64,000 nt of DNA from Rhodamnia argentea. Its lineage: Eukaryota > Streptophyta > Magnoliopsida > Myrtales > Myrtaceae. Shown here one piece after another: positions 34,520 to 45,050 of this stretch. The stretch is taken from positions 12,288,501 through 12,352,500 of the forward strand of contig NC_063156.1 in the NCBI RefSeq assembly GCF_020921035.1, read 5' to 3'. Numbering within the stretch: position 1 is the first letter of the stretch; each line of letters opens with the position of its first letter. The position numbers and the translations under genes are program-made. The notes beneath the pieces were generated by a model that made no database searches, was not told where the DNA came from, and worked only from the letters and a program-made list of their open reading frames with translations.

Positions 34520-35166
34520 TAGGGTGATCGGTTCCAGAATGAGCCAATTCCCATCCTAAAACGGGAAACTGGATCGCTAGGACCAGTTCTCGTTTGTGAA
34601 ATTAAGAACCACCCATTTGGTCTTCGATCCACCTGAGAGTTGACCAACCAGTCTGGTCTGGTTCCTCGGCGGGTCCAGGAACCGGCGGTCTACTCTCCTC
34701 TTTTTCCCGCTCCCTTCAAGACTGCAGGTATTATTGCTTCGTGCAAACTACTATGCAGGTGATGTTAATAGAAAAAGCTTGTGATAAACTAAGTATGATG
34801 ATCATGTCTGTGAACATAACTATTATGATAATCAAGAACCAAGTTTGTGATTTTGCCACAAATTTTGACAATTATAACTATGATTGTTAGTTTGTCGCAA
34901 AGCTCTCAAACTTCACTTTCGATTAGGGACATGGCAATTAGGTTTTCGGATGTGGGAGAATAAACACGAAGAATGAGAGATAAGGATGTTCACTTTTGTA
35001 CCAATAAGAATAAAAAAAAAACAGAAAAATAAATCCAGCCCGAGTGGTCTAGATGAATGGATCTACACCTGAAATCAAGAACCGGACTAGTACCCGTGGG
35101 AACTGCCCAGAACCGGCCAGTTCGGTCTGATCTGGGTGGTTCTGGATTTGATCCATGCTCACCCTA
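34520..35166. mobile_element. hAT-type MITE, GGTTCCGG family, copy 3
   Basis: It begins TAGGGTGATCGGTTCCAG and ends ATGCTCACCCTA. The interior has TGGTTCCTCGG, AACCGGCC and related inverted words. The flanks TCGAGACT and ATCAAACT are only loosely similar, so the target duplication is not clean. Confidence 0.6.
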
Positions 35167-35434
35167 ATCAAACTGCCATGACCACACTAACCAAAGGTCT
35201 CGATGGGCCCTTCCACTTCCAGATTACTTCTCCATAACTTCAATGCCGGCCTTGGGCTACGATCCCTTAGACGATAACTTCCCCAACCCACCCCCCGTTT
35301 TCTTTCTTGCAGACAATGTCACCATCAATTAGGTGAAGCTTCTTATCATCGGGGTCACCCGATAACAAACCTCTACGAAACTTTCTCCACCTTTATGGCA
35401 AGTTTCTCGGCAGAACGTTGTCTGAAAGACCCTT

Positions 35435-35671
35435 TCACACGTGCCCGGACCGGATACGGCTCGGCAGATCTTGTCGGAAAGTTTGCTCATCGGCATCCAA
35501 GGCTAACGGTTTCCACGCGGCATTCGTTACGAGAACGAGGTTTTTCTTCCAAGCCGCGGAAGCAAATGAAATGGGTTCACTGTACGTGATATTTCCTTGC
35601 AGAAATCTGGGAAAGACCCTGTAGAAACGGATGAATCTCATCCGGCCTTTTTCAAGATCAAGGACCGCCAT
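35435..35671 (-). pseudogene. Unidentified exon-like ORF
   Basis: A 78-codon frame with an ATG start (MAVLDLEKGRMRFIRFYRVF onward) and balanced codon use. Further down the same strand, to about 35200, short open stretches such as DDKKLHLIDGDIVCKKEN occur in other frames, interrupted by stops. That pattern suits a decaying gene. I could not name the family. Confidence 0.3.
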
Positions 35672-36319
35672 TTAATGAAACTTTTCAGCACGACAATTAC
35701 CCAAGTAATGCCTTTTTCTTCTTTCTCATGTGGCCCAAGTGCATGATCCTCAAACCTAACACTCATCCATCTTTTTGTCTTTCTGATCCATGCCTCGCTT
35801 TCCTTTGCCTGCCTTTTTCATGGAGGTCTAATAAAGAATGAATTTCGAGCGGTTTCAGTAAATCCAGTCTATATATACAATTATACACACTGGAGCAAGC
35901 AACAGCCATCTAGATATGTAGAATCAGGTGAAAAAAACACGATACACTTGCGCCAATCCTTCCTAGAAAGTCATTTGTAAATTTCACTTATCGACATTTT
36001 GTGCTTTCTATAAGTTGAAATCTTACACGTCACACTCTTAGGTTTAGGAAGATCTACGCTTTATATATTTCGTGATAAGTTCTAGGACTTCCGGTTGCAA
36101 TTATCCCTAATAGAAACTATTTCAATATCTGGCGCGAACCCATATAAGATCCGTATAAAATTAGGTTTGATGTTTTAAACTCTTTTCAACTTGTTTTGAG
36201 AATTTTAAGTGACCCATATTCAATCTGATTCACTAAAAATGAGTTAAAAAATGAGTTCCCAACCAATATTGCCACCCCTACTTAGAGGATTAAAATGCTT
36301 CCTAGCCCGTTTAATTAAA
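35672..36319. other. Intergenic spacer
   Basis: No gene or clear repeat was recognised. Confidence 0.4.
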
Positions 36320-36372
36320 AATCCAGATCATTCTTTTTTTTTTTTTTTGGTAACCGAATCCAGATCATTCTT
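36320..36372 (-). mobile_element. Micro-insertion with perfect 16-bp target duplication (variant GGTAACCG)
   Basis: AATCCAGATCATTCTT occurs at 36320-36335 and 36357-36372. The 21-bp insert is thirteen T followed by GGTAACCG; read on the minus strand, CGGTTACC plus poly-A. The capping word is related to, but not identical with, the GACC caps of the other micro-insertions. Two T of the repeat may belong to the T run. Confidence 0.7.
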
Positions 36373-36478
36373 CAGCTCTTTAACTTCCAAGAAAAGTGGC
36401 CCTGCTGCTCCTGGTCAACTTGGATCGTTTTCGATTAAAAAAGAAGAAAATTTGCATCTTTGTATGTTTACTATTATG

Positions 36479-36795
36479 GAAAATTATTAAATCAGTCCTA
36501 AGCTTATTATACAAGACCACTTCAGTCTTAATTTTTTTTTTAATTTTATGAATTTAGTTCTAAATTTTGTGCGATATCCCGATGCAGTCCTTTCGGGCCA
36601 ATTTTTTCTGGTGGCGGTTCAGTCATCTATAGTCATCTTACGTGGCACACACCACCACTTCTGTAATTCCTAGCGAAAATTGATTGGAAGTACTACATTG
36701 GTATCTCTCGCACGGGTTTATAACTAAAATGACTAAATGAAGACTGAATTGATATCTGCACAATTAATTTATGGATGGTTGGAAAAAAATTTCAC
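36479..36795. mobile_element. Inverted-arm phrase element (GTCCTAAAC family), degenerate
   Basis: The left arm has CAGTCCTAAGCTTATTATAC and AGTTCTAAATTTTG; the right arm has the inverted AATGACTAAATGAAGACTG and a terminal match to the left end. A short centre contains ACGTGGCACAC. The limits are approximate. Confidence 0.5.
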
Positions 36796-37467
36796 TACTA
36801 TTAATCTTCTTAAATGCAGTACCTGGATCCGAATTTTTACACACTATGCAGTAAGGGTTTGTGGATGCGAAGGAGGGAATAATACGCTTCTCTTTAAAGC
36901 CTTTAAGCTTATGCATGCCGGGTTTAGAGATGGGAGCTAGCTGGGAGACATCCCAAACCCTATCCACTAACTTTTGAGTCTAATTCATGTTCAATCCGAG
37001 CATTTTGCCGTAACAGCTCTCGAGTTCGGGTTTCGAGTCATCCACGAGTCCAATTCCGAACTCGTTCAATACCCGTTGAGATTATGTAGGTGAAATTTAG
37101 CTATTATCGTGTGGTCCTAGATTGCAACCCATCTATCTAGAGCTTTTTAGGGTTCGCGCCGGTCATTCTATCAGTCCCTACTCATTATCAATTAGGATGG
37201 TCGGTTCCACAAAATGGAAATCGGCACCCCACCCATTGAAATGGGAGAGTGATTGAGATAAATCGTCAATTTTCTTTCTCTTTATTTTTTGCATGTGGAA
37301 CTCTTTTTCGTATCTCAATTATCGGGACGATTTTAAAATGAAGTTTTTACATCAGACGAAATCGCAATTCAAATCAGAATAATTTTCCTTTCCGCTGATA
37401 ATTGAAGCATACAACGGCGGTGTTGAGGGACCGGGGTCGCCATCCATCGCCCGCGATCCCCAAAATT
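36796..37467. other. Intergenic spacer
   Basis: No gene or clear repeat was recognised. Confidence 0.4.
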
Positions 37468-37659
37468 CCACGTGGAGGGCGCTGCAGCAATCCGGGTGGG
37501 CACGTGTCGAGCCATGTGAGGTCAGGCGCGTATCGCCAATCTTCCACTGGCGGTGACGTGTCGAGACTCGGGCTCTGTGCCGGACACGTGGCGGAGGAAG
37601 GACGGCTCGTCAGGAGGAAAAGGCCAGGAGGCTGCGGGTGCGCACGTCCCCATCACGTG
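37468..37659. promoter_or_regulatory. Cluster of ACGT-core (G-box/ABRE-like) sites
   Basis: Within 192 bp there are four CACGTG palindromes (37469-37474, 37501-37506, 37585-37590, 37654-37659), plus GACGTG at 37555-37560 and an ACGT at 37644-37647. Such words bind plant bZIP (ABF/GBF) and bHLH (PIF/MYC) factors. The stretch is GC-rich in an AT-rich surrounding. No flanking gene was found, so the target promoter is unknown. Frames on both strands across it look like noise. Confidence 0.55.
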
Positions 37660-38134
37660 ACCTCTACCGCGGATTGGGCGGCACCGCCCTGTCGCCGGTC
37701 CCAAAGGAGCTTCATGAAGGAAGCGTGGGATACATATTCCTTTTTTTTGAAATTTAATATTCTGAGCCAACCCAAACGTCGTTTTCGATTCGCCGAGTAT
37801 TTTAAATCTATATATATTTTTTAGCAAAAAAAAAAAATTGGCGATTTGCATCTTAAACTTAATTTTAATTTGCGACATCTATTCGAGTTTAGAACTTATA
37901 ATTGTCCTTCGAGTACTAAAACACAACTAGCGGTCGGTTAATCCATTGCCGCAGACTGTTAAGATGAAATACTCGATAGATTTGGTATTAAGTCTTCCTC
38001 GTTGCATGGACAACCTAAAATTATTTTGTTCCAAAAAAGACAAGGCATAAAAATTTAGCCCTAGGGTGCATCGAATTCCATGCCGATAACAAATTCACGT
38101 CAGCAAATTGACGAGAAAAATTATCTTTAAAGCG
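37660..38134. other. Spacer
   Basis: AT-rich; no feature recognised. Confidence 0.35.
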
Positions 38135-38400
38135 GAAGCGTTCTTTAGTCCGAGATCGGGGAAATTAGGAAGCGACTCAAAGCAATTTTTGGACGAAGGG
38201 CTAACGGGAGGAAGATTTGATAGTAGAGTTAAAGTTGATTATTTTAAACAAAGAGAAAAAGTTTTGAGATAGATTTGAGACTGAATCTAAAATCAAAGGT
38301 TTGTTATATATATATAAAAGTTCAGGGCAGATTTAAACTGGATAAAAGAAAAAGTTGGAGGTAGAATTATAAATGGACCTACGGAGTTCTTTTACGGGAT
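38135..38400. mobile_element. Half of a phrase-arm element related to 62628-63328
   Basis: The stretch at 38188-38220, starting TTTTTGGACGAAGGG, matches 63067-63099 closely. It is followed by right-arm phrases such as AGTTGGAGGTAGAATTATAA. No inverted left arm is visible, so it appears to be a truncated copy. Confidence 0.5.
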
Positions 38401-40972
38401 TTAGGCAAAAAAAATTTAAGAACACTCGCTAAACATGTTTGGGGAGCGAATTTCCGATTTCCAAATTAGCGTTTGCGTTTGTGTGTATCACGAGGCCAGA
38501 CAACATCGATAGATATATTATTTTATTTATAATTATTTAATTTTGTATTTTTTAGGATACTTTTTAATAATATATTTTTTTGAATATTTCTACTAATGAT
38601 ATATCTATTTTTTTTTTTTGGGGGTCCGAGGTATATCTGGTTGAAATCTGGTGATCATGTGATGGGTCTCATTCTGGCTGGCATCATTGGGAAGCATCAG
38701 TGTCTAAAAAGGAACCAACCGCTCACGACGCAGTCTCGGTCATGCTCCATGTCGAAAATTACAAAAGCCAAAAAAAAAAAAAAGACTCACCAATCATCAA
38801 ATAATTTTTTTTTCCAAAAAAAAAGGGGTCAAGAAAAAAGGCCACTTATCCAAAATGCAGCAAAAAAAAAAAAAGAGAAAAAAAAAAAGAAGGAGTACGA
38901 ATATTGACCGGGAAGAAGAGAAAAACAAAAAAGGAGAAAGGCGAGGACACGTGTCGGGCGTCGGTTGTCCGACGGTGACCAGTCATCCACCAGCGGAGAC
39001 AGACAGCTCCTGATCAGGAACCACCCACCAAGCACCACCAACGATGTCCTTTTTTCGGCCACTTTGTCCCACATCAATGTCACCTCCCGACAGCTATCAT
39101 CGCCGGAGCAGCCGCTTTCCCTTTGCTGCCCTCCTATTTTAGATCAATCTACCATTTGGACCTCCCTCCCCGTGACATTGGGTCATTAAGTGGGAGAGCG
39201 ATAATTTCACCAACAACCACTTTTAATCTATTCAATATAATCCTTCAATTTTAATCTAATATAAAATGTGATATTTAAACTTTTGATATATATTCAATCC
39301 AGTCATTAGAGACAATATTAAATATTGTCACCGAACTTAAATTGATAGAATAGCAACATTGAACTCGGGGACCGAATCGAATACATACAAAAAGTTTAAG
39401 AACCACATTAAATAAAATTAAAAGTTCAGGGGCTATTTATGTTATGTCCCGTAAATTAGAAGAAGAAGAATGTATTTCGTGTGTAGGGAGAGTAGTAAGC
39501 TAATCAGAAGTGAGATTTTAGAATTCAAATGGAAGTTGGTAGGGACGCTATTATGCGGGTAATGCGATTGATCAATTATGCTATGTCATTCATGTAATCA
39601 AAGTATTTTCTCGAGAAGAAGTCCTCTTTGGTGCAAAAGATTTTTATCCATCTATAACCGAAGCTCAATCTTCTCATCTTTTTTTTTTTTTTTCCTCCCT
39701 TCTTTCTCGTGTTCGTTACAAGTTTGTCCGAGTCAAGCTCCAGTAAGTATGTTAGTCTCTGAATTTTTTCTTTCTAGCGGATGCTGTAATAAAGTCGCTA
39801 ATCTTCTTTATTCGACCACTCGATATGGTAAACTTTCATCCCCTTGTAATCGATGCACTTCGATCAAGATTTCACCGATTTTATGGAGAAATGCCGTATG
39901 GAGGATCGTTACGTGACCGTTTTTGCATTTCGCGGGACAAGTAGTTGAATTCTAGTTAAAGTTCATAAACCACAAAGAAATGAAAGCATCATGCATCGAG
40001 TAACTGAAATCGAAGTTCAATGACCTCACCGATGAAATTCGGCCTCCGATGTTCCCAACCTATACGTAAATTGAACCGATAAGTGTTCTTTACTTATATT
40101 TTATCCTATTTGCCGCGATGGAGATACATAATCATCTAAATCAATAGACCGCAAATTTTCTATGCTTGAATGCTATTGAGTTTGGAGAATGCCTCTCTTG
40201 GGGTGCGAGGAAGGCGCACCTAATAAGCTGGGATTAGATTTGCAAAGGGAAGGATCAAGAGGACTCCGAGCGCACATGATAACATATATGGAGTAGAATT
40301 TCTGATTTAAAAGTGCTTCTAGAGCACAAATCTGTTTGATAACTCAATTTCTCGAACGGAAATTCGTTTGGTTACACAACTTCATTTTTCTACTTTCGAA
40401 ATACATTTTTTTTCGCTCCATAAGTAATTTTGGAGCCACTTGAATAAGTAAACAAAAAAAAAAAAAATTCTACTTCTCTCTCGAAATAGAAAAAATCAAC
40501 GTCTGCTCAGAAGCTGAAGTAGAAAAATCAAATTCCCGGCCAGAGCAGAAGTGTCGCCATGCGCACGCTCCTAAGCTTTCGAAAAAAGGGATGAAAGGGA
40601 CAAAGCCTCTTTTGTGGGCTGGAGATTCCTCATGGAAAAGGATAAGATCATAGACGATGGTGCAGCATAACAAATGATGCCCCGTGCCTAGCCGCGGTGT
40701 GCAATACCGTTCGGAAGGGGAACGGTGAACAGCTGGAACGATGTGAACGAAGCTGTGAAGTGGATGGTAGGGAATCCCAATCGTTGGATGATGATGGAAA
40801 AAACCCTTTTGGATCCCGTTCCTTTCCTTAAAAAAAATGACCGGGTCTTTCGAAAGATACTTCTCTCTAAAAAGTAATTATTTATATCGCTCGAAATAAT
40901 TAGTCGACGAAAAAGTAATTGCAAATATCTTGCTTATATTTCACGGCGGTTATAGCTCATTTATGAAATCCG
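38401..40972. other. Gene-poor spacer
   Basis: This contains A/T homopolymer tracts (38770-38890, 39680-39695), a single CACGTG at 38948-38953, and a possible small inverted-arm element at about 39215-39450 with ATTCAATCCAGTCATT / GGGACCGAATCGAATAC arms. A possible weak micro-insertion (T12 then GGGGGTCCGAG) lies at about 38607-38630. No gene was recognised. Confidence 0.4.
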
Positions 40973-42150
40973 ATGATAGTTTGGACTCAACACGATGCAG
41001 CTCGTCCTTATTTAACCTCGTTTTTATAGCATATGTTTGATGATAAATCGCAACAATAATAGCAATTATTCGATATGACAATGATAATGAGATCTCCTCT
41101 TAGAAGACCAAAAAATGTGGTCGGAAATAGCTTGGTGGGCGTGCATTCTCGTAGCTGTCACATGGAACAATCATGTGGGAGCATGCGGGGCATTGCCCTT
41201 TCAACATCTACTTTTGAATACGCAACATCTATCAAGATTGTTTCTAATGACGGAACTAATATATAAATGATATGAAAAAAAAAAAAAATGAAACGAGATG
41301 TTTAAATACGTAGAAAATATTTAGCCAGTTCGACGACCCCGATAAAAATATGCCGGTCTCTAGAAAAAAAAAAACCTTTATATATACATCTAAATGAAAA
41401 AAACAAAAAATTATTGCAAATAAAGATGGTGTACAATATTGAGTCATCGGATGTTCATAATATAAATGTCGGTCAAACGAAGACAAATGATTATTTCGAC
41501 CGTAAGGCTTCATAAATTCTTGTCGATCCTAAGCTAATGACTAAGTCTAATATTTTGCCACTACTTCCTCTATTAAAACGAAAGCCGTTCAAGCCCATGA
41601 TGCATCGTAAATCTTATAATGATTTGTTAGGTTTCTAAGTTGACACGAGATGACACGAGAACTTGTCTATTGACAATAAATATTGTCAATACATATGTCT
41701 ATATATACGATATAATTCGAGCATGAAGACAAGCAAGGGGAAAATGGCAATGAGAAGTAGATTGGATAATCTTTTGGAGAGGGTGATGACAAGGGAAAAG
41801 TCGGGAGGCTAATTAGTTCTATGCTTTATGGTACAGCAAGGTACGTAGCAAGGTCCAAAACAGAATTTTTTTTTTAAATGGTCCAAACAGCAAAATCACA
41901 ATGCCAAAATTTGTAATGTCACTCTCAGCCACATCTTTCGTTTTAATTGCCAATAACGTCTCAGCTAGGGGAAAGCTGGAAACACGAAGATGTCCTTCGT
42001 CTCTAGTGCATTGTATGCCCCCGAACAGGTCCCGTTCATCTGTACTCGGGGAGTTGATGACAATTCGCAACTTTTATCGTGACACCGAAGAAGAGGTCGA
42101 ACCAATACTTAAATTCTGTCCTATTCAATCTTGATTGTACATTACAATCC
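40973..42150. repeat. Local direct duplication, copy A
   Basis: Three blocks (40973-41050, 41089-41205, 41560-42150) match, in the same order and strand, 43252-43320, 43465-43565 and 44262-44850. Shared words include GATCTCCTCTTAGAAGACCA, TGTCACATGGAACAATCATG and CGTCTCTAGTGCATTGTATG. Identity by eye is roughly 80-85 percent. Copy A lacks the phrase-arm element found in copy B and so shows the empty site TACTTCCTCT at 41562-41571. No coding function was recognised. Confidence 0.75.
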
Positions 42151-42188
42151 TATACTTTTTTTTTTTGGTCGGGTACAATCCTGTACTT
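42143..42188 (-). mobile_element. Micro-insertion with 15-bp target duplication
   Basis: TACAATCCTATACTT (42143-42157) and TACAATCCTGTACTT (42174-42188) differ at one base. The 16-bp insert is nine T and GGTCGGG; on the minus strand, CCCGACC plus poly-A. Confidence 0.72.
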
Positions 42189-42231
42189 CATTTGCTAAAG
42201 TTCCTTCACTAAGGTGTTAGTTTGCCAACGC

Positions 42232-42277
42232 TAAATCATCTAGTATTTCTGTTTTTTGGTCAGATAAATCATCTAGT
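42232..42277 (-). mobile_element. Micro-insertion with perfect 13-bp target duplication
   Basis: TAAATCATCTAGT occurs at 42232-42244 and 42265-42277. The 20-bp insert is ATTTCTG, six T and GGTCAGA; on the minus strand TCTGACC, A6, then CAGAAAT. It lies only 44 bp from another micro-insertion. Confidence 0.7.
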
Positions 42278-43251
42278 TTAAAGAGTAATATATAGAGTTT
42301 TGCATGTTGCCCTCCTAATTGGGATTGTATAAGTACCGGCATGGATGGCCTGTCCTTAGCTAAATCGAAAAGATGAACCGTTTGGTCAGGTCCTTCTTTA
42401 CTTTCTTTGGCTATGACGGGGGTTCGGAACTCTTTTACCACCCAACTAATCCTTGCCAAGTATCAGCATTCTTGATATGTTGTGTTAAGGAGCACGTGCC
42501 AGGGTATTAAGCGAAAGAAATCATGCAAGTGTAGGACGGCCGGTGACGACGACGTGGCGGTGGCTGGTGATGACCGGACCTCCACATCATCAATTTTCTA
42601 GCGAAATTTAATCGGAAGGATTACATTAAAATTTCACATAAATGTCTAGGACTAAATTAGCAAAATTCGAAAGTTTGTGATTGAATTGGCATCCGTACGA
42701 TAAGCTTAGAATTGACGAGACAATTTCCACTTGAAATCTCGGTGTCTAAAGACGGACCGTTTTTCTTGACTTGAACTAATGTTATGTGAAGTTAATCCCA
42801 AATAACACCGCTAAGTACAATAGCAAAGAAAAAATAACATGTCCAAGTTTGTAACTACGACTCTCGTTATAACATGTCCCCCCGGTTTTTCAATGAGGCT
42901 TTTGATTACATTTGGGCATTGGATTTCAAATGATAAAAACAATAGACAGGCGAGGCTTTTAATTTGCTGCAAAAGAAGAATGAGAATGTTTGTATTTCTA
43001 AAGAAATTTCCCATAAATTCACTTACAAAAAAAGTCATAAGGCCATTTCCTCCATCAATTTACGAAGAGATTTCTATTCACTTTATCTAATCACAGTTAT
43101 CTTTATCACGAGTCTTCCCTACGAGTTCTATTCTTCATATTTGAACATTTGCCTTCATTTTCTTAGTAAAAATCGTGTTTTTATTATGCGTTAATGAATT
43201 ATTTTTTTTAATAATTTGATGGGAAAATTGTCCACAAAGTTATAAACATAG
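42278..43251. other. Spacer containing half of a phrase-arm element
   Basis: The stretch 42585-42735 reads as a right arm of the GTCCTAAAC family (GTCTAGGACTAAATTAGCA, GATTGAATTGGCATC), without its left arm. No gene was recognised. Confidence 0.4.
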
Positions 43252-43311
43252 TTTGAACTCATCACGATCCAACTCTTCCTGATTTAACCTTGTTTTTATA
43301 GCATATATTTG

Positions 43312-43348
<37 letters not shown>

Positions 43349-43361
43349 GAGTTATTTAATG

Positions 43362-43404
43362 TGACGCCATTTTCTGACCAAAAAAAAAATTATGACGCCA
43401 TTTT
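43362..43404 (+). mobile_element. Micro-insertion with perfect 12-bp target duplication
   Basis: TGACGCCATTTT occurs at 43362-43373 and 43393-43404. The 19-bp insert on the plus strand is CTGACC, ten A and TTA, in the opposite orientation to most of the other copies. Confidence 0.72.
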
Positions 43405-43728
43405 GATTTTGGCTAAGTTACAATTATGATACCACTCCCCCCAATTTAAGATAACTATTTCCGAGATCTCCTCTTAGAAGACCAAAATGTTGGCAAAAAT
43501 AACTTAGGGGGCATGCATTCTTATCGTTGTCACATGGAACAATCATGTGTGAGCATGCAGTGTTCAACCACAAGACTTAAGATATTCTCATCTAGAAATG
43601 CATGTCCCAAGCTAACATTCCACAAATATGAAATAACAACATCACATGAACAAAGTGATATAGTTTTGATTCGGTAATCTTGTACAAAGTAAAGTATAAC
43701 GACTAATAGATTGATACTTACTTCCTCT

Positions 43729-44266
43729 GGGAAAAGTACTAAAAAAGTCCTAACCCTTTTAATTCGACCAATTTAGTCCTAATCATTTTGCATTAGTGCC
43801 AATTCGGTTCATTCCGCCAACTTTGGTTGGAAATTGCTGACATGGATGCGGTCGTCCTATGTGTCACGATTGGCGCCGACATGAGCAAATTCTACAAATT
43901 TGTCACATTTTTCCTGATTTTTTTCTTTTTATATTCATTTTGGCCAGTGAGAGCCGCCAAGCCCCCCTTGCCAATTTCGACGAGCGTTGAATCCTCAAAG
44001 TGACCCTCGCCTTCCAAAATGGAAAAAAAAGAAAGATAAAAAAAATCAGAAAAGTAAAAAAAAAACTGTAAAATTTATTCATGTTAGCACCGCTCATGAC
44101 ACGTAGAGCTGTTGACACCTATGTCAGCAATTTTCGACAAAAGATAGTCCGATGAATTGAATTGGCACAAATACAAAAGGTTTATGACTTAATTAGTCCG
44201 ATTGAAAGTATTATGACCGAATTGGTAGCAATGCAATAGGTTTAAGACTTTTTTGGTGCTTTCCTC
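43729..44266. mobile_element. Inverted-arm phrase element with clean target duplication (GTCCTAAAC family)
   Basis: The 538-bp element has inverted ends GGGAAAAGTACTAAAAAAG and, reverse-complemented, GAGGAAAGCACCAAAAAAG. TACTTCCTCT flanks it on both sides (43719-43728 and 44267-44276) and occurs once in the duplicate copy at 41562-41571, which is the pre-insertion site. Arms carry AATTTAGTCCTAATC phrases and the core (43940-44010) has GCCGCCAAGCCCCCC and CCCTCGCC words. There is no coding capacity. The 9-10 bp duplication suggests mobilisation by a Mutator-type transposase. Confidence 0.85.
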
Positions 44267-45050
44267 TACTTCCTCTATTAAAAAAAAAAAAAAACCGTTC
44301 AAGTCCATGCATCATGAATATTTTGATGATTTATTAGGTTTTTAAGTTGACACGATATGCCAATATATAAATATTGTCTGTATATATGTCCATATATGCA
44401 TATGATTCGAGCATGAAGATAGGCAACGGGAAGCTGGCAATGAGAAGTAGATTTGGACAATCTTTTGGAGAGGGTGATGACAATGCAAAAGTCGGCAGGC
44501 TAATTAGTTCTCTGCTTTATGGTACAGCAAGGTACGTCCATGGTCCAAAAGAGAATTTTTTCACCAAAGAAGATAGTACCAAACAGCAAAATCATATTGC
44601 CAAAATTTGTAACGTTACTCTTCTCAGCCACATCTTTCATTTTGATTGCCAATAGCGTCTCAGTCGGGGGAAAGCTGGAAACATGAAGATATCCTTCGTC
44701 TCTAGTGCATTGTATGTCCCCGGACTGGTCCCGTTCATCTGGACTCGAGAGTTGATGACAATTCGCAACTTTTACCCTAACGTCGAAGAAGACATCGAAC
44801 CAATGCTTTAATTCTGTCCTATTCGACCCTGATTTGACATTAAAAGTATATTGACTTTTCTTCGATAATCAAATACATATTGTTTGTAATATATGATTCC
44901 ACTTGTAAAGCGAGTTCAATTCTTCACAAGAATGCCAGTTTTTACTTTTTGCCCGTGTATTATCATATGAACATACCGCATCAATTCGAGAGGGTACGCA
45001 TGTAGAGACAAAAAGAAAAAGTTTGTGTAAATGAGGCCGTGCATGGGAAA

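Larger units (their letters stand above)
43252..44850. repeat. Local direct duplication, copy B
   Basis: The counterpart of 40973-42150, lengthened by a micro-insertion (43374-43392), an ATA microsatellite (43312-43345) and the phrase-arm element at 43729-44266. The frame 44374-44655 in this copy has no recognised domain and is not preserved in copy A. Confidence 0.75.

Noticed and set aside
37402-37824. 140-codon plus frame across the ACGT-site cluster
   Set aside because: Composition-driven frame in a GC island, matched by an equally long frame on the other strand; no domain.
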